Under the pieces are notes generated by a model, which did no database searches, had not been told where the DNA came from, and saw only the letters and a program-made list of their open reading frames with translations. Positions 45,519 through 52,211 of a DNA stretch of 64,000 nucleotides are shown here, one piece after another; within the stretch, counting starts at the first letter, position 1, and each line of letters starts with the position of its first letter. A program made the translations under genes and the position numbers. The DNA comes from Solen grandis (Eukaryota; Mollusca; Bivalvia; Adapedonta; Solenidae), in assembly GCA_021229015.1 (NCBI GenBank), contig CM037794.1, positions 38,095,634 through 38,159,633 on the forward strand, in the 5' to 3' direction.

Positions 45519-46357
45519 ACTCTTTCTACATCACTCTCATCAGTGATAGTTCGATGGCATTGTACCCAAACAACACACAATGCTGTTTTAGAACCAAGCT
45601 GACAAAAACCATTGATGTCGACAAACAAAATTGGGAAGTGGCTCTCGTGGAAATGATCGTTCCCACACAAGTCAAAAACATTGAAGAGGAGGAAGGAAAA
45701 TTCTACATCGTGACTAAAGATCCAGAACTGGCGGCAGCCTTTTCACAAGTGAAAAACGGGTGTGAATTAGAAGGCAAAAAATGGGCATTACCCCTTTGCA
45801 TTCCTGCAGGCATCTATGCGTCACCACAACATCTCACTGACGAAATGGACAAGGCTATTAAACAAGCCACTAAAACAATTTTAACTCAAAGAAACCTCAC
45901 ATTTGGACTTGATTTTTCCGGCTTGTCAAAACGTGTCAAGTTTACCGGTAATAGTGGATCAAAGATCGGCTTGGAACTTCATCCAATCCTCCTTACGAAA
46001 CTTGGAGGAGAGGGAAGTACTGTGGTGTTTCCGGACAGAGACAACAGCAGATTCAAGTACGGTGTGGACCTCTTCACGAAGATGAACCACTTGTTTGTAT
46101 ATACCGATCTGGCAGAACACACTTTGATAGGGGATGTCGAAGCACCCATTTTACGCGTTGTGCCATTTGCCACAAAAACAAAAGCAGGGGCTAATCCACA
46201 CATGCACTTTGAATTTCTAAATCTACACTACATACCTGTCAGCAGATCATATTTCAACGAGATCAGTATCAATATAACCGGTGACACAGGGGAATCAGTT
46301 CATTTCACTCACGGGAAGTCGATGGTGAAGCTTCATTTTAAAAGAAAGACACGATGA
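45515..46357 (+). CDS. Putative minor capsid (penton-like) protein
   Basis: 280 residues, intact. Opens MNSFYITLISDSSMALYPNN, then a WEVALVEM segment, features I associate with the conserved structural protein next to the Polinton MCP. Mixed beta-rich composition without long helices fits a jelly-roll penton. It sits directly before the pVI-like and MCP genes, all overlapping by ATGA. The penton assignment comes from position and size and was not checked by alignment. Confidence 0.65.
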   Translation: MNSFYITLISDSSMALYPNNTQCCFRTKLTKTIDVDKQNWEVALVEMIVPTQVKNIEEEEGKFYIVTKDPELAAAFSQVKNGCELEGKKWALPLCIPAGIYASPQHLTDEMDKAIKQATKTILTQRNLTFGLDFSGLSKRVKFTGNSGSKIGLELHPILLTKLGGEGSTVVFPDRDNSRFKYGVDLFTKMNHLFVYTDLAEHTLIGDVEAPILRVVPFATKTKAGANPHMHFEFLNLHYIPVSRSYFNEISINITGDTGESVHFTHGKSMVKLHFKRKTR

Positions 46358-46716
46358 TTCCAGTTTACCGTGGTCAACCTCGACAAGTCGGATATGGTTT
46401 GGGCTCCATGTTCAAGAAAATGGCCAGCAACATCTTACCCATGATGAAACCCATCGTGACCTCAGGACTAAAGACTCTGAAAAGAGAGGGCTTTAAACAA
46501 GGTATAGGAGCCGTAAAAGATATTCTGTCTGGCCAAAATGTAAAGACAGTGATCAAGAAACGGGGTAAAACATTGTTGAAAGATGTGGGTCTGAAAACTC
46601 TGAGAGGTATAAAGCTTCGAGATTTCAAACGTCGACATCATTCTGCTTTCAGCGCGGCAAGGAGACGCAACAAAAAAAGAAAAATCTCATCACGATCGTT
46701 GGATATTTTTGATTGA
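46354..46716 (+). CDS. pVI/pX-like basic virion protein
   Basis: 120 residues, intact, starting inside the previous stop (ATGA). GYGLGSMFKKMASNILPMMK near the N-terminus is an amphipathic Gly-rich helix like that of adenovirus pVI. The C-terminus is strongly basic (RRRNKKRK). In adenovirus the equivalent protein lies under the capsid and disrupts membranes; here this is analogy only. Confidence 0.65.
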   Translation: MIPVYRGQPRQVGYGLGSMFKKMASNILPMMKPIVTSGLKTLKREGFKQGIGAVKDILSGQNVKTVIKKRGKTLLKDVGLKTLRGIKLRDFKRRHHSAFSAARRRNKKRKISSRSLDIFD

Positions 46717-46721
46717 ACAAC

Positions 46722-48017
46722 ATGATGCAACACGGCTCTTGTGAGTGTAGCAAAACTGAACTTGATGTGACACATGTCCCACCTACCATGACAGCAATGC
46801 AAGATGCACAGTGGACAGAACATTATCCTGTGTCAGCACTGAGCAATTCATCTCCCATTGAATTTGTAATTCCTGCTCAATCAGAAAAGTGGACTGATAT
46901 CAACCAGAGCTACTTGTACCTGAAAGTCAAAGTAGTCCAACCTGATGGCACTAATCTGGCTGCTGATGGAGAAACATCCACAGTAAATAATTTCTTCCAC
47001 AGCTTGTTTAGCAGTATTGATGTGTACCTGAACAACAAACTGATCACCAATAATGCTGACACATATGCGTACCGGGCCTACATTGAGAATTTGCTGTCTT
47101 ATTCTACGGACAGTAAATCAACACAGCTCTACGCTACAGAAATGTGGAGTCCTGACACGGCGGGTCATATGCAAGCGCATACAGTTGCGGGAGGTAATGA
47201 AGGATATAGAAAAAGAAGAACACGTATCCACCAGAGTCGTGTTCTGGAAATGTGCGGACGTCTGCATTTAGACCTGTGTTTGCAAGACAAGTACCTTCCC
47301 AATGGTGTAGAGATACGACTGCGACTCAACAGAACCCCAGTCAGTTTTTGCCTGTTTGGAGAAGAGGCAAAAATCCAGTTAATTCAAGCTGGATTCAATG
47401 TTCGGACTGTTGACCTGTTACCCGTAGTGGCCAACAACTTAAACCAGACCATCGCTCAACATGGCATGAAGATCCCAATTCGCCGAGCTGAGGTAAAAAC
47501 TTTCACCATTCCTGCAGGCCAACGATCAAAGATCGAAGATCATTTATTTCAAGGACAGTTACCCAAACGTATCATTCTGGGTCTGGTAAAGAATACAGAC
47601 ATGAACGGTGATCTGGCAACCAACCCATTTGATTTTCAACATTTCAACTTGTCTAAGTTAGAAGTCAGTGTAGACGGAAAGACGACACACAACTTGCCGT
47701 TCCAGCCCAACTTTCCCACAGGAGAAATTTTGAGATCATACATGTCCCTGCATCAAGCCACGGGATCACTCGGTTTAAACCGCTCCATGGGTCTGACAAT
47801 GAACGATTACATGCAGGGGTACACACTGTGGGGCATTGACTTAACGCCAGATCAAGGATCAGAAGAGGGACAGCTGCATCCTATAAAAACGGGAAACTTG
47901 CGAATCGAGGTTCAGTTTCGTGCAGGTCTTGGTGACCCCATCAATGTGATTGTGTATGCCGAATACGACAGTCAGATAGAGATTAACGGGTTCAGAGAAG
48001 TCATCACAGACTATTAA
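46722..48017 (+). CDS. Major capsid protein (double jelly-roll)
   Basis: 431 residues from the first ATG (46722), intact. The N-terminal segment SPIEFVIPAQSEKWTDINQS, LNNKLITNNADTYAYRAYIE, and the C-terminal NLRIEVQFRAGLGDPINVIV are typical of Polinton hexon-like MCPs. It would form trimeric capsomers of an icosahedral shell. Length is normal for the family (about 430-500). Confidence 0.9.
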   Translation: MMQHGSCECSKTELDVTHVPPTMTAMQDAQWTEHYPVSALSNSSPIEFVIPAQSEKWTDINQSYLYLKVKVVQPDGTNLAADGETSTVNNFFHSLFSSIDVYLNNKLITNNADTYAYRAYIENLLSYSTDSKSTQLYATEMWSPDTAGHMQAHTVAGGNEGYRKRRTRIHQSRVLEMCGRLHLDLCLQDKYLPNGVEIRLRLNRTPVSFCLFGEEAKIQLIQAGFNVRTVDLLPVVANNLNQTIAQHGMKIPIRRAEVKTFTIPAGQRSKIEDHLFQGQLPKRIILGLVKNTDMNGDLATNPFDFQHFNLSKLEVSVDGKTTHNLPFQPNFPTGEILRSYMSLHQATGSLGLNRSMGLTMNDYMQGYTLWGIDLTPDQGSEEGQLHPIKTGNLRIEVQFRAGLGDPINVIVYAEYDSQIEINGFREVITDY

Positions 48018-48019
48018 CC

Positions 48020-48472
48020 ATGAGCAAATCAGGACAACAGCTGGCCAAACAACTGTACGAAGAAATCTACAACTTGAATAGGCGAAACGATATGGTAAAG
48101 AGTTTGAACCAGCATGTGGTGCATGAACTGCAGACACACCTCTTTGATATCGTGAAAGAAAACTGTTATGGTTGCATTGTTGATCATCCCAGTCAGACCC
48201 AACATCCCATATGTTTGTTTAGCAGTAAAAGTGAGTGGGTCGAGATGTTTCTGAACAGTGCATTAAAAAAACTGGACATGTATCAAGTGATGGAAAGATG
48301 GTACGCTGAACTACAAAACATGGATCTCACACGCGCTGAGAAAGCTGATGCTTATCAGATGTGGGCAAATATAAAGGCTAGTGTAGATACGAACAAGATC
48401 ACACCATTGGAAGCTTTTGAGTGCGAATGGGCAGGACGCATTAAACAAGATTGGGAAAATGGAAACGATTGA
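48020..48472 (+). CDS. Conserved Polinton protein of unknown function
   Basis: 150 residues, intact, 2 bp after the MCP stop. Mostly helical by composition, with CYGCIVDHPSQTQHPICLF, a Cys/His-containing segment that could bind metal, and EWVEMFLNSALKKLD. Placement between MCP and protease suggests a role in the virion or its maturation. Overlaps the protease start by 14 bp. Confidence 0.65.
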   Translation: MSKSGQQLAKQLYEEIYNLNRRNDMVKSLNQHVVHELQTHLFDIVKENCYGCIVDHPSQTQHPICLFSSKSEWVEMFLNSALKKLDMYQVMERWYAELQNMDLTRAEKADAYQMWANIKASVDTNKITPLEAFECEWAGRIKQDWENGND

Positions 48473-49058
48473 GTTGCAGTATATTTTGGATCATTCACCA
48501 ATTCTAGCTCCCTTGAATGCCGTGGTATGTGCTAAAGATCAACTACCACAACGTAGACCAGAGACTGTAAAAGCTTACATAGTGAATACCCACAATTCGA
48601 CTCAACCTGGTGAACATTGGGTGGTTGTGTATTTCAACGATAAATCAACTTACTACTTTGATTCGTATGGACAAAAACCACTCCATTGTGACATTCAACG
48701 TTTCTTGGAAAGACATGGACCCTATACATGGAATCTCATGAGACTTCAAGGATACAACACGTTTGTGTGTGGAGCATATTGTTTGTTTGCTTTGCATTTT
48801 CTTGTTCGAGGATGTGATTTAACACGGGTGTTTAGAGCTAAATTCCGGACAGAGGATCAACCTCACTTCAATTTGAACGATTCCAATGTGGGATGTTGGT
48901 TTTACCAGAACTATTCAGAACTGTACAAACGTGCAAGAAGACAAGTGTGTAATCAGCACCAACAAACATGCACAGCTAAACATCCACCAAAGTTTGGAGA
49001 TGGTCGTGCGTGTTTTGAATTACTGACGAATAGTTTGGACCCATTCTACTTTCATTAA
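48459..49058 (+). CDS. Adenain/Ulp1-like cysteine protease
   Basis: 199 residues from METIELQYIL, intact. The catalytic triad is visible in the order of adenovirus protease: His in GEHWVVVYF, Asp in YYFDSYG, then the oxyanion Gln in RLQGYNTFVCGAYCLF with the nucleophile Cys in FVCGAYC. It would cleave virion precursors during maturation. The downstream transcript has AATAAA at 49152-49157. Confidence 0.92.
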   Translation: METIELQYILDHSPILAPLNAVVCAKDQLPQRRPETVKAYIVNTHNSTQPGEHWVVVYFNDKSTYYFDSYGQKPLHCDIQRFLERHGPYTWNLMRLQGYNTFVCGAYCLFALHFLVRGCDLTRVFRAKFRTEDQPHFNLNDSNVGCWFYQNYSELYKRARRQVCNQHQQTCTAKHPPKFGDGRACFELLTNSLDPFYFH

Positions 49059-49239
49059 AGTGTTATGAACTTGTTGTTCATAGTGTTTGCATTGTTCATA
49101 TTGTTTGTTCATATTGTTTGTTCATATTTTGTTTGCAATGTTCATAGAGTTCAATAAAAGGCTAAAACTGATTTGATTTCTTGTTGTTTATCTTACACAT
49201 TAACAATTGTGATATATTCCCTCTCGAATATAGTTTGAT
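49059..49239 (+). terminator. 3' region of the late block with poly(A) signal
   Basis: Repetitive gttcatatt words, then AATAAA (49152-49157) about 95 bp after the protease stop. An ordinary polyadenylation signal, in contrast to the stem-loops of the accessory genes. Confidence 0.65.
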
Positions 49240-49255
49240 GGCCCTGAAAAGGGCC
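49240..49255 (-). terminator. Histone-type 3' stem-loop SL3
   Basis: On the minus strand GGCCCTTTTCAGGGCC, perfect stem and TTTC loop, preceded by AAAAAC. Downstream comes a purine-rich CGAGAGGGA (about 49218-49226). It lies 35 bp after the stop of the minus-strand RING gene. Confidence 0.83.
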
Positions 49256-49289
49256 GTTTTTGGTTTTTGTGATCCTGAATTACTCGGAG

Positions 49290-49553
49290 TCACCCTACTA
49301 ACTCTGAATAATCAGGGTCAAACCATATACCATAATAGGCTGAACGCACTGTAGGCCCATGTTTAGCGAAAACACAGGCAGGCCAGGCATACACTTGATA
49401 GGGTGCCCTACAAAACGGGCACTTCTGAAGCCGTGCGAAGCATCTGACGCATACAATGTCCTGACATTGACACTGGTTTATGTGATATATATCCTCCTCC
49501 CTCTCCTCTAAACACACACCACACTTTTCGAACCAGAGGTTTTGTTCAGACAT
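49290..49553 (-). CDS. RING-finger protein
   Basis: 87 residues, intact. Cys/His pattern CGVC .. HINQCQCQDIVCVRCFARLQ .. CPFC is that of a RING-HC finger, the E2-binding domain of ubiquitin ligases. A short C-terminal part has no known domain. It is transcribed away from promoter module B; a TATA-like ctatataag lies at 49587-49595 (minus). Viral RING proteins commonly remove host defence factors; here that is inference. Confidence 0.82.
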   Translation of the reverse strand: MSEQNLWFEKCGVCLEEREEDIYHINQCQCQDIVCVRCFARLQKCPFCRAPYQVYAWPACVFAKHGPTVRSAYYGIWFDPDYSELVG

Positions 49554-49606
49554 TGTGATTTCATCCTTCTTTTTTAAAAAAAAACACTTATATAGTTATG
49601 AAAAAA

Positions 49607-49770
49607 AAGTAGGTCAGTAGGTCAATCCATCCCAAATGTCAAGGCCGAAGACAATGCTATCCAACTTAGGTCAAGGTCGAACTTGATTCATTGGATGGAA
49701 ATAACGTTCTCTGATTGGTGTACGCTAACAGTAGAAAGTAGGTCAATCCGCCTCAAGACTATAAAAGCAC
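49607..49770 (+). promoter_or_regulatory. Shared promoter module B (AGGTCA cluster)
   Basis: AGGTCA at 49611-49616 and 49619-49624 (direct repeat, 2-bp spacer), 49668-49673 followed at once by AGGTCG, and 49740-49745. An inverted CCAAT box (attgg, 49714-49718) and TATAAAA (49760-49766) complete it. The ATG follows at 49803. Shares long blocks with modules A and C. Confidence 0.78.
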
Positions 49771-49802
49771 ACTGCATCGTATCATAATCCTACTACCCAA
49801 CC

Positions 49803-50270
49803 ATGGAAAGCTACGTAACTTCTGATCTCGTTAACAACGCCATACAGGCTGCTGATTTGTATGAGCTGACGACAGCTGCTAACCAGGCATCAGTGTCGTA
49901 CACTCCGACTCCGGTGTACCAACCCAGCTACCAACCAACGTATCAACCTCAGCCTCCACCACACCAGCAGCAACCAGTGCAACAACCAGTGCAACAGCAA
50001 CCGGCAGCGCAGCCAGTAAATAATGTTGGACAATCTATTCTGAGGGAACTCAAAGAGGTGAACAACAACCTCATCAAATTGCAAAAGAGAATGGTAGAAG
50101 TGGAATGCCGTATCAAAATGAAAACAGACAAGCTGGTGGTGCCTATCACTTTCACTCCAGAAAATGTGGAAGCATCCAACAAACGTCCGCATGATGGTGG
50201 ATCCCATTCTAAGACTGGACTTGGAGCCCATTGTAAAGACATACAAAATTGCAAAAAGAGTAAGAAGTAG
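49803..50270 (+). CDS. Pro/Gln-rich accessory protein
   Basis: 155 residues. N-terminus with a short helix (LVNNAIQAADLYELTTAANQ), a long low-complexity Tyr/Pro/Gln tract (PSYQPTYQPQPPPHQQQPVQ), a likely coiled coil (SILRELKEVNNNLIKLQKRM) and a basic C-terminus (CKKSKK). Low-complexity tract plus coiled coil suggests a self-assembling or transcription-related protein; no family recognised. Flanked by module B and stem-loop SL4. Confidence 0.72.
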   Translation: MESYVTSDLVNNAIQAADLYELTTAANQASVSYTPTPVYQPSYQPTYQPQPPPHQQQPVQQPVQQQPAAQPVNNVGQSILRELKEVNNNLIKLQKRMVEVECRIKMKTDKLVVPITFTPENVEASNKRPHDGGSHSKTGLGAHCKDIQNCKKSKK

Positions 50271-50289
50271 AGAAGAAAAAAAAAACAAC

Positions 50290-50305
50290 GGCCCTTTTCA
50301 GGGCC
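50290..50305 (+). terminator. Histone-type 3' stem-loop SL4
   Basis: GGCCCTTTTCAGGGCC, 19 bp after the stop of the 49803 gene, preceded by AACAAC and followed by AACCCAGATGTCTCGAAAGG. The purine element GAAAGGA (50320-50326) begins 15 nt after the stem, the usual spacing for the U7-binding histone downstream element. Confidence 0.87.
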
Positions 50306-50312
50306 AACCCAG

Positions 50313-50669
50313 ATGTCTCGAAAGGACATATTTTTACAATTGTCAAACCAAGTCATAAAAGTATCAAACGAAATGAATTCATGCCATTCGTTTTCAGACT
50401 GTGCTATGGATAAGTCACATATAACTAACGACTGCATATCTGAAATGGACAAAATAGAAGCCCGACACCAACGTTCGCTTAAACTACAAGCCCGATACCA
50501 ACGTACGCTTAAAATAACAACAACACTCAGGAGTATCATAGACAAATTGAGTGCATGTTACTTTCATGAACTATACTACGATGATATCTTAAATATCATT
50601 GAAGCACATTTCATCACCATAGAACATGTTGAATACCTGCTGAAGAAACTCACAGACAATCATGAGTAA
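50313..50669 (+). CDS. Orphan accessory protein; start uncertain
   Basis: The open frame begins at ATG 50313, inside the histone-type 3' cassette of the previous gene; the same bases recur after SL1 and SL5, so those first residues (MSRKDIFLQL) are probably not coding. A better start is the in-frame ATG at 50373, giving 98 residues (NSCHSFSDCAMDKSHITNDC ..) with a repeated QRSLKLQAR/QRTLKI segment and a helical end. No family recognised. It has no AGGTCA module of its own and ends in SL5. Confidence 0.5.
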   Translation: MSRKDIFLQLSNQVIKVSNEMNSCHSFSDCAMDKSHITNDCISEMDKIEARHQRSLKLQARYQRTLKITTTLRSIIDKLSACYFHELYYDDILNIIEAHFITIEHVEYLLKKLTDNHE

Positions 50670-50699
50670 CCACTACTCTGTGAAAAAAAAAAACAAAAC

Positions 50700-50715
50700 G
50701 GCCCTTATCAGGGCC
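50700..50715 (+). terminator. Histone-type 3' stem-loop SL5
   Basis: GGCCCTTATCAGGGCC: six-pair stem and loop TATC, which still fits the UHUH loop rule. 30 bp after the stop at 50669, followed by AACCCAAATGTCTCGAAAGA, with AAAGAG matching the core recognised by U7 snRNA. Confidence 0.85.
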
Positions 50716-50739
50716 AACCCAAATGTCTCGAAAGAGAAT

Positions 50740-50924
50740 ATACCTCAATTGTCACCATTTCTTTCAAATTCCATTCAAATTTTTCTTTCATTAAAAATAT
50801 GATCCAATGTTTTATAAAAAGTTTACAAAAATGTTACAAAAATGTTACAAAAAAAAAGTCATCACTACTACAAATTCGGCTTGAAATGTTTTTAATTTTA
50901 CAGCAATTCTGATATGTCAATACA
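50740..50924. other. No gene seen
   Basis: AT-rich spacer between SL5 and module C. Confidence 0.4.
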
Positions 50925-51072
50925 AAAGTAGGTCAATCCACCCCAATGTCAAGGCCAAAGGCAATGCTATCCAACTCAGGTCAAGGTTAAAACTTGAATA
51001 GAAATAACGTTCTCTGATTGGTGTACGCTAACAGAAGAAAGTAGGTCAATCCGCCTCAAGGCTATAAAAGCG
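50925..51072 (+). promoter_or_regulatory. Shared promoter module C (AGGTCA cluster)
   Basis: AGGTCA at 50930-50935, 50978-50983 (followed by AGGTTA) and 51043-51048; inverted CCAAT (attgg, about 51017); TATAAAA at 51063-51069; ATG at 51113. Very close to module B over its whole length. Confidence 0.78.
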
Positions 51073-51112
51073 CACCGCATCAAGCATTCGGGCATATTCT
51101 CGCTGCACAACC

Positions 51113-51442
51113 ATGGAACAAATTCAACAACTGAGTGAATTTATTCACGAATTGATGGGGTTGATCGAACGACAACGCAATGAGTGGAGACAACAGCAAG
51201 ACCATATTGCAGAATACCATCTGGTTTTGTCAAACATGGTACATCAGATGATGTTGAGACAACAGATGATGCAACATGATGCCTATATGCTCATGGAACA
51301 TCAGGAGATGTTGAGACAACAGCAACAAGATGAAGATGAAGATCATATGCTCATAGAACAACAGCAAAACCGGAACCAAAAAAAAAAAAAAACGGCCCTT
51401 TTGGGCCAACCCAAAAAAGGTTTTTTAAAAAAATGTTCGTAA
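51113..51442 (+). CDS. Gln/Met-rich coiled-coil accessory protein
   Basis: About 92 authentic residues: IQQLSEFIHELMGLIERQRN, then Gln-rich helix-forming repeats (MLRQQMMQHDAYMLMEHQEM), an acidic DEDED patch and EQQQNRNQ. The open frame then runs through an A-run and stem-loop SL6, so the original stop near 51380 seems lost (or mis-sequenced in the A-run). Rightmost gene of the element; it mirrors the position of the 35344 gene but not its sequence. Confidence 0.6.
   Translation: MEQIQQLSEFIHELMGLIERQRNEWRQQQDHIAEYHLVLSNMVHQMMLRQQMMQHDAYMLMEHQEMLRQQQQDEDEDHMLIEQQQNRNQKKKKTALLGQPKKGFLKKCS
51394..51407 (+). terminator. Histone-type 3' stem-loop SL6, eroded
   Basis: GGCCCTTTTGGGCC preceded by AAAAAC and followed by AACCCA. 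Compared with SL4, two bases (CA) on the 3' side of the loop are missing and the downstream purine element is not recognisable. Confidence 0.6.
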
Positions 51443-51462
51443 AGTAACAATCGACTATAGAT

Positions 51463-51637
51463 TCGGTTTTCATATAGAGTACCATTCGGTACTATAGATT
51501 CTGTTTTCATATAGAGTACCATTCGGTACTATAGATTCGGTACCATAAGTACCAAAAAAAAAAAAATTTATGGTACCACGGTACCATAAAAAAAAAATTT
51601 ATGGTACCTTGGTACCATAGTGCCACCCTATACTACT
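51463..51637. repeat. Polinton right terminal inverted repeat
   Basis: Inverse of 34674-34887, with two instead of three 37-bp units, A-runs in place of T-runs, GGTACC palindromes and the end gtgccaccctatactact. Confidence 0.9.
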
Positions 51638-51643
51638 CATAGG
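51638..51643. repeat. Polinton target duplication, right
   Basis: CATAGG, partner of AATAGG at 34668-34673. Confidence 0.7.
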
Positions 51644-52111
51644 ATTCCTAACGCAAATTTCACACTGTTAAGGGTTACAAACAGGATTTTGTATTAACAA
51701 GTAAGAAACAATGTACAGTCTCGTCATTTTAACCCGAGACCACTTGCCTACAGGGTTGGCAGATCATTGCCATGAAAAACAATCTATGTTCTTGCCAAAC
51801 TCAAGTGTGATATATACAGAAGAACTGTTCTCTAACGTCCCATATTTATAGCCAAATGTAACAAGGTGAGTAAAATGTACACACACGACTGGGGTACCCT
51901 AGGGGTTAGAGTGGGGACCCCTTTATTACGGAGCAAGTGCTATACAGACTGAGCTACCAGACCCTTTACACAAATATTACACTAAAAGTGTTACTTATAG
52001 GCCATTACATACTCCCTCGCCTATTTGGAAATTGTCCCAAATTCACCGGACAGAACAAATTGATATGTTCATGACAAATCCAAGGGTTATTATACTTGAG
52101 AACTATACTGT
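51644..52111. repeat. Host repeat flanking the Polinton, right
   Basis: Continues the tRNA-like repeat interrupted at 34668; includes a minus-strand tRNA-like head (GGTAGCTCAGTCTGTATAGC near 51935-51957) and stretches similar to 34315-34420. It runs into the second gap. Confidence 0.6.
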
Positions 52112-52211
52112 NNNNNNNNNNNNNNNNNNNNNNNNNNNNNNNNNNNNNNNNNNNNNNNNNNNNNNNNNNNNNNNNNNNNNNNNNNNNNNNNNNNNNNNNN
52201 NNNNNNNNNNN
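52112..52211. other. Assembly gap, 100 N
   Basis: Exactly 100 N, placeholder gap; sequence quality changes abruptly after it. Confidence 0.99.

Larger units (their letters stand above)
34674..51637. mobile_element. Polinton/Maverick (adintovirus-like) endogenous element, ~17.0 kb
   Basis: A complete integrated element: ends beginning AG and finishing CT (AGTAGT..ACTACT), inverted terminal repeats of about 170-210 bp, and a 6-bp target duplication. It carries the defining gene set: protein-primed PolB, packaging ATPase, RVE integrase, double-jelly-roll MCP, putative minor capsid protein and adenain-like protease. Gene order from the left: small (-), small basic (+), zinc-knuckle (-), PolB, F-box-like, ATPase, two basic virion-type proteins, unknown, integrase, membrane protein, putative mCP, pVI-like, MCP, unknown, protease (all +), RING (-), Gln/Pro-rich, orphan and Gln-rich (+). 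The virion block (45279-49058) is intact; replication and integration genes are broken, so this copy looks non-functional as sequenced. Confidence 0.95.

Noticed and set aside
46722..48017. Free virus contamination rather than an integrated element
   Set aside because: Both termini, the target duplication and matching host repeat on each side are within one contig.
49890..50545. Long minus-strand open frames opposite the Pro/Gln-rich gene
   Set aside because: Shadows of the repetitive CAG/CCA-rich coding strand, and they cross the stem-loop region.
34946..51407. Bacterial-type intrinsic terminators for the GGCCC stem-loops
   Set aside because: The genome is eukaryotic. Stem length (6), loop (TTTC), A-rich 5' flank and ACCCA plus purine element 3' match histone processing signals; most lack the required T-run after the stem.
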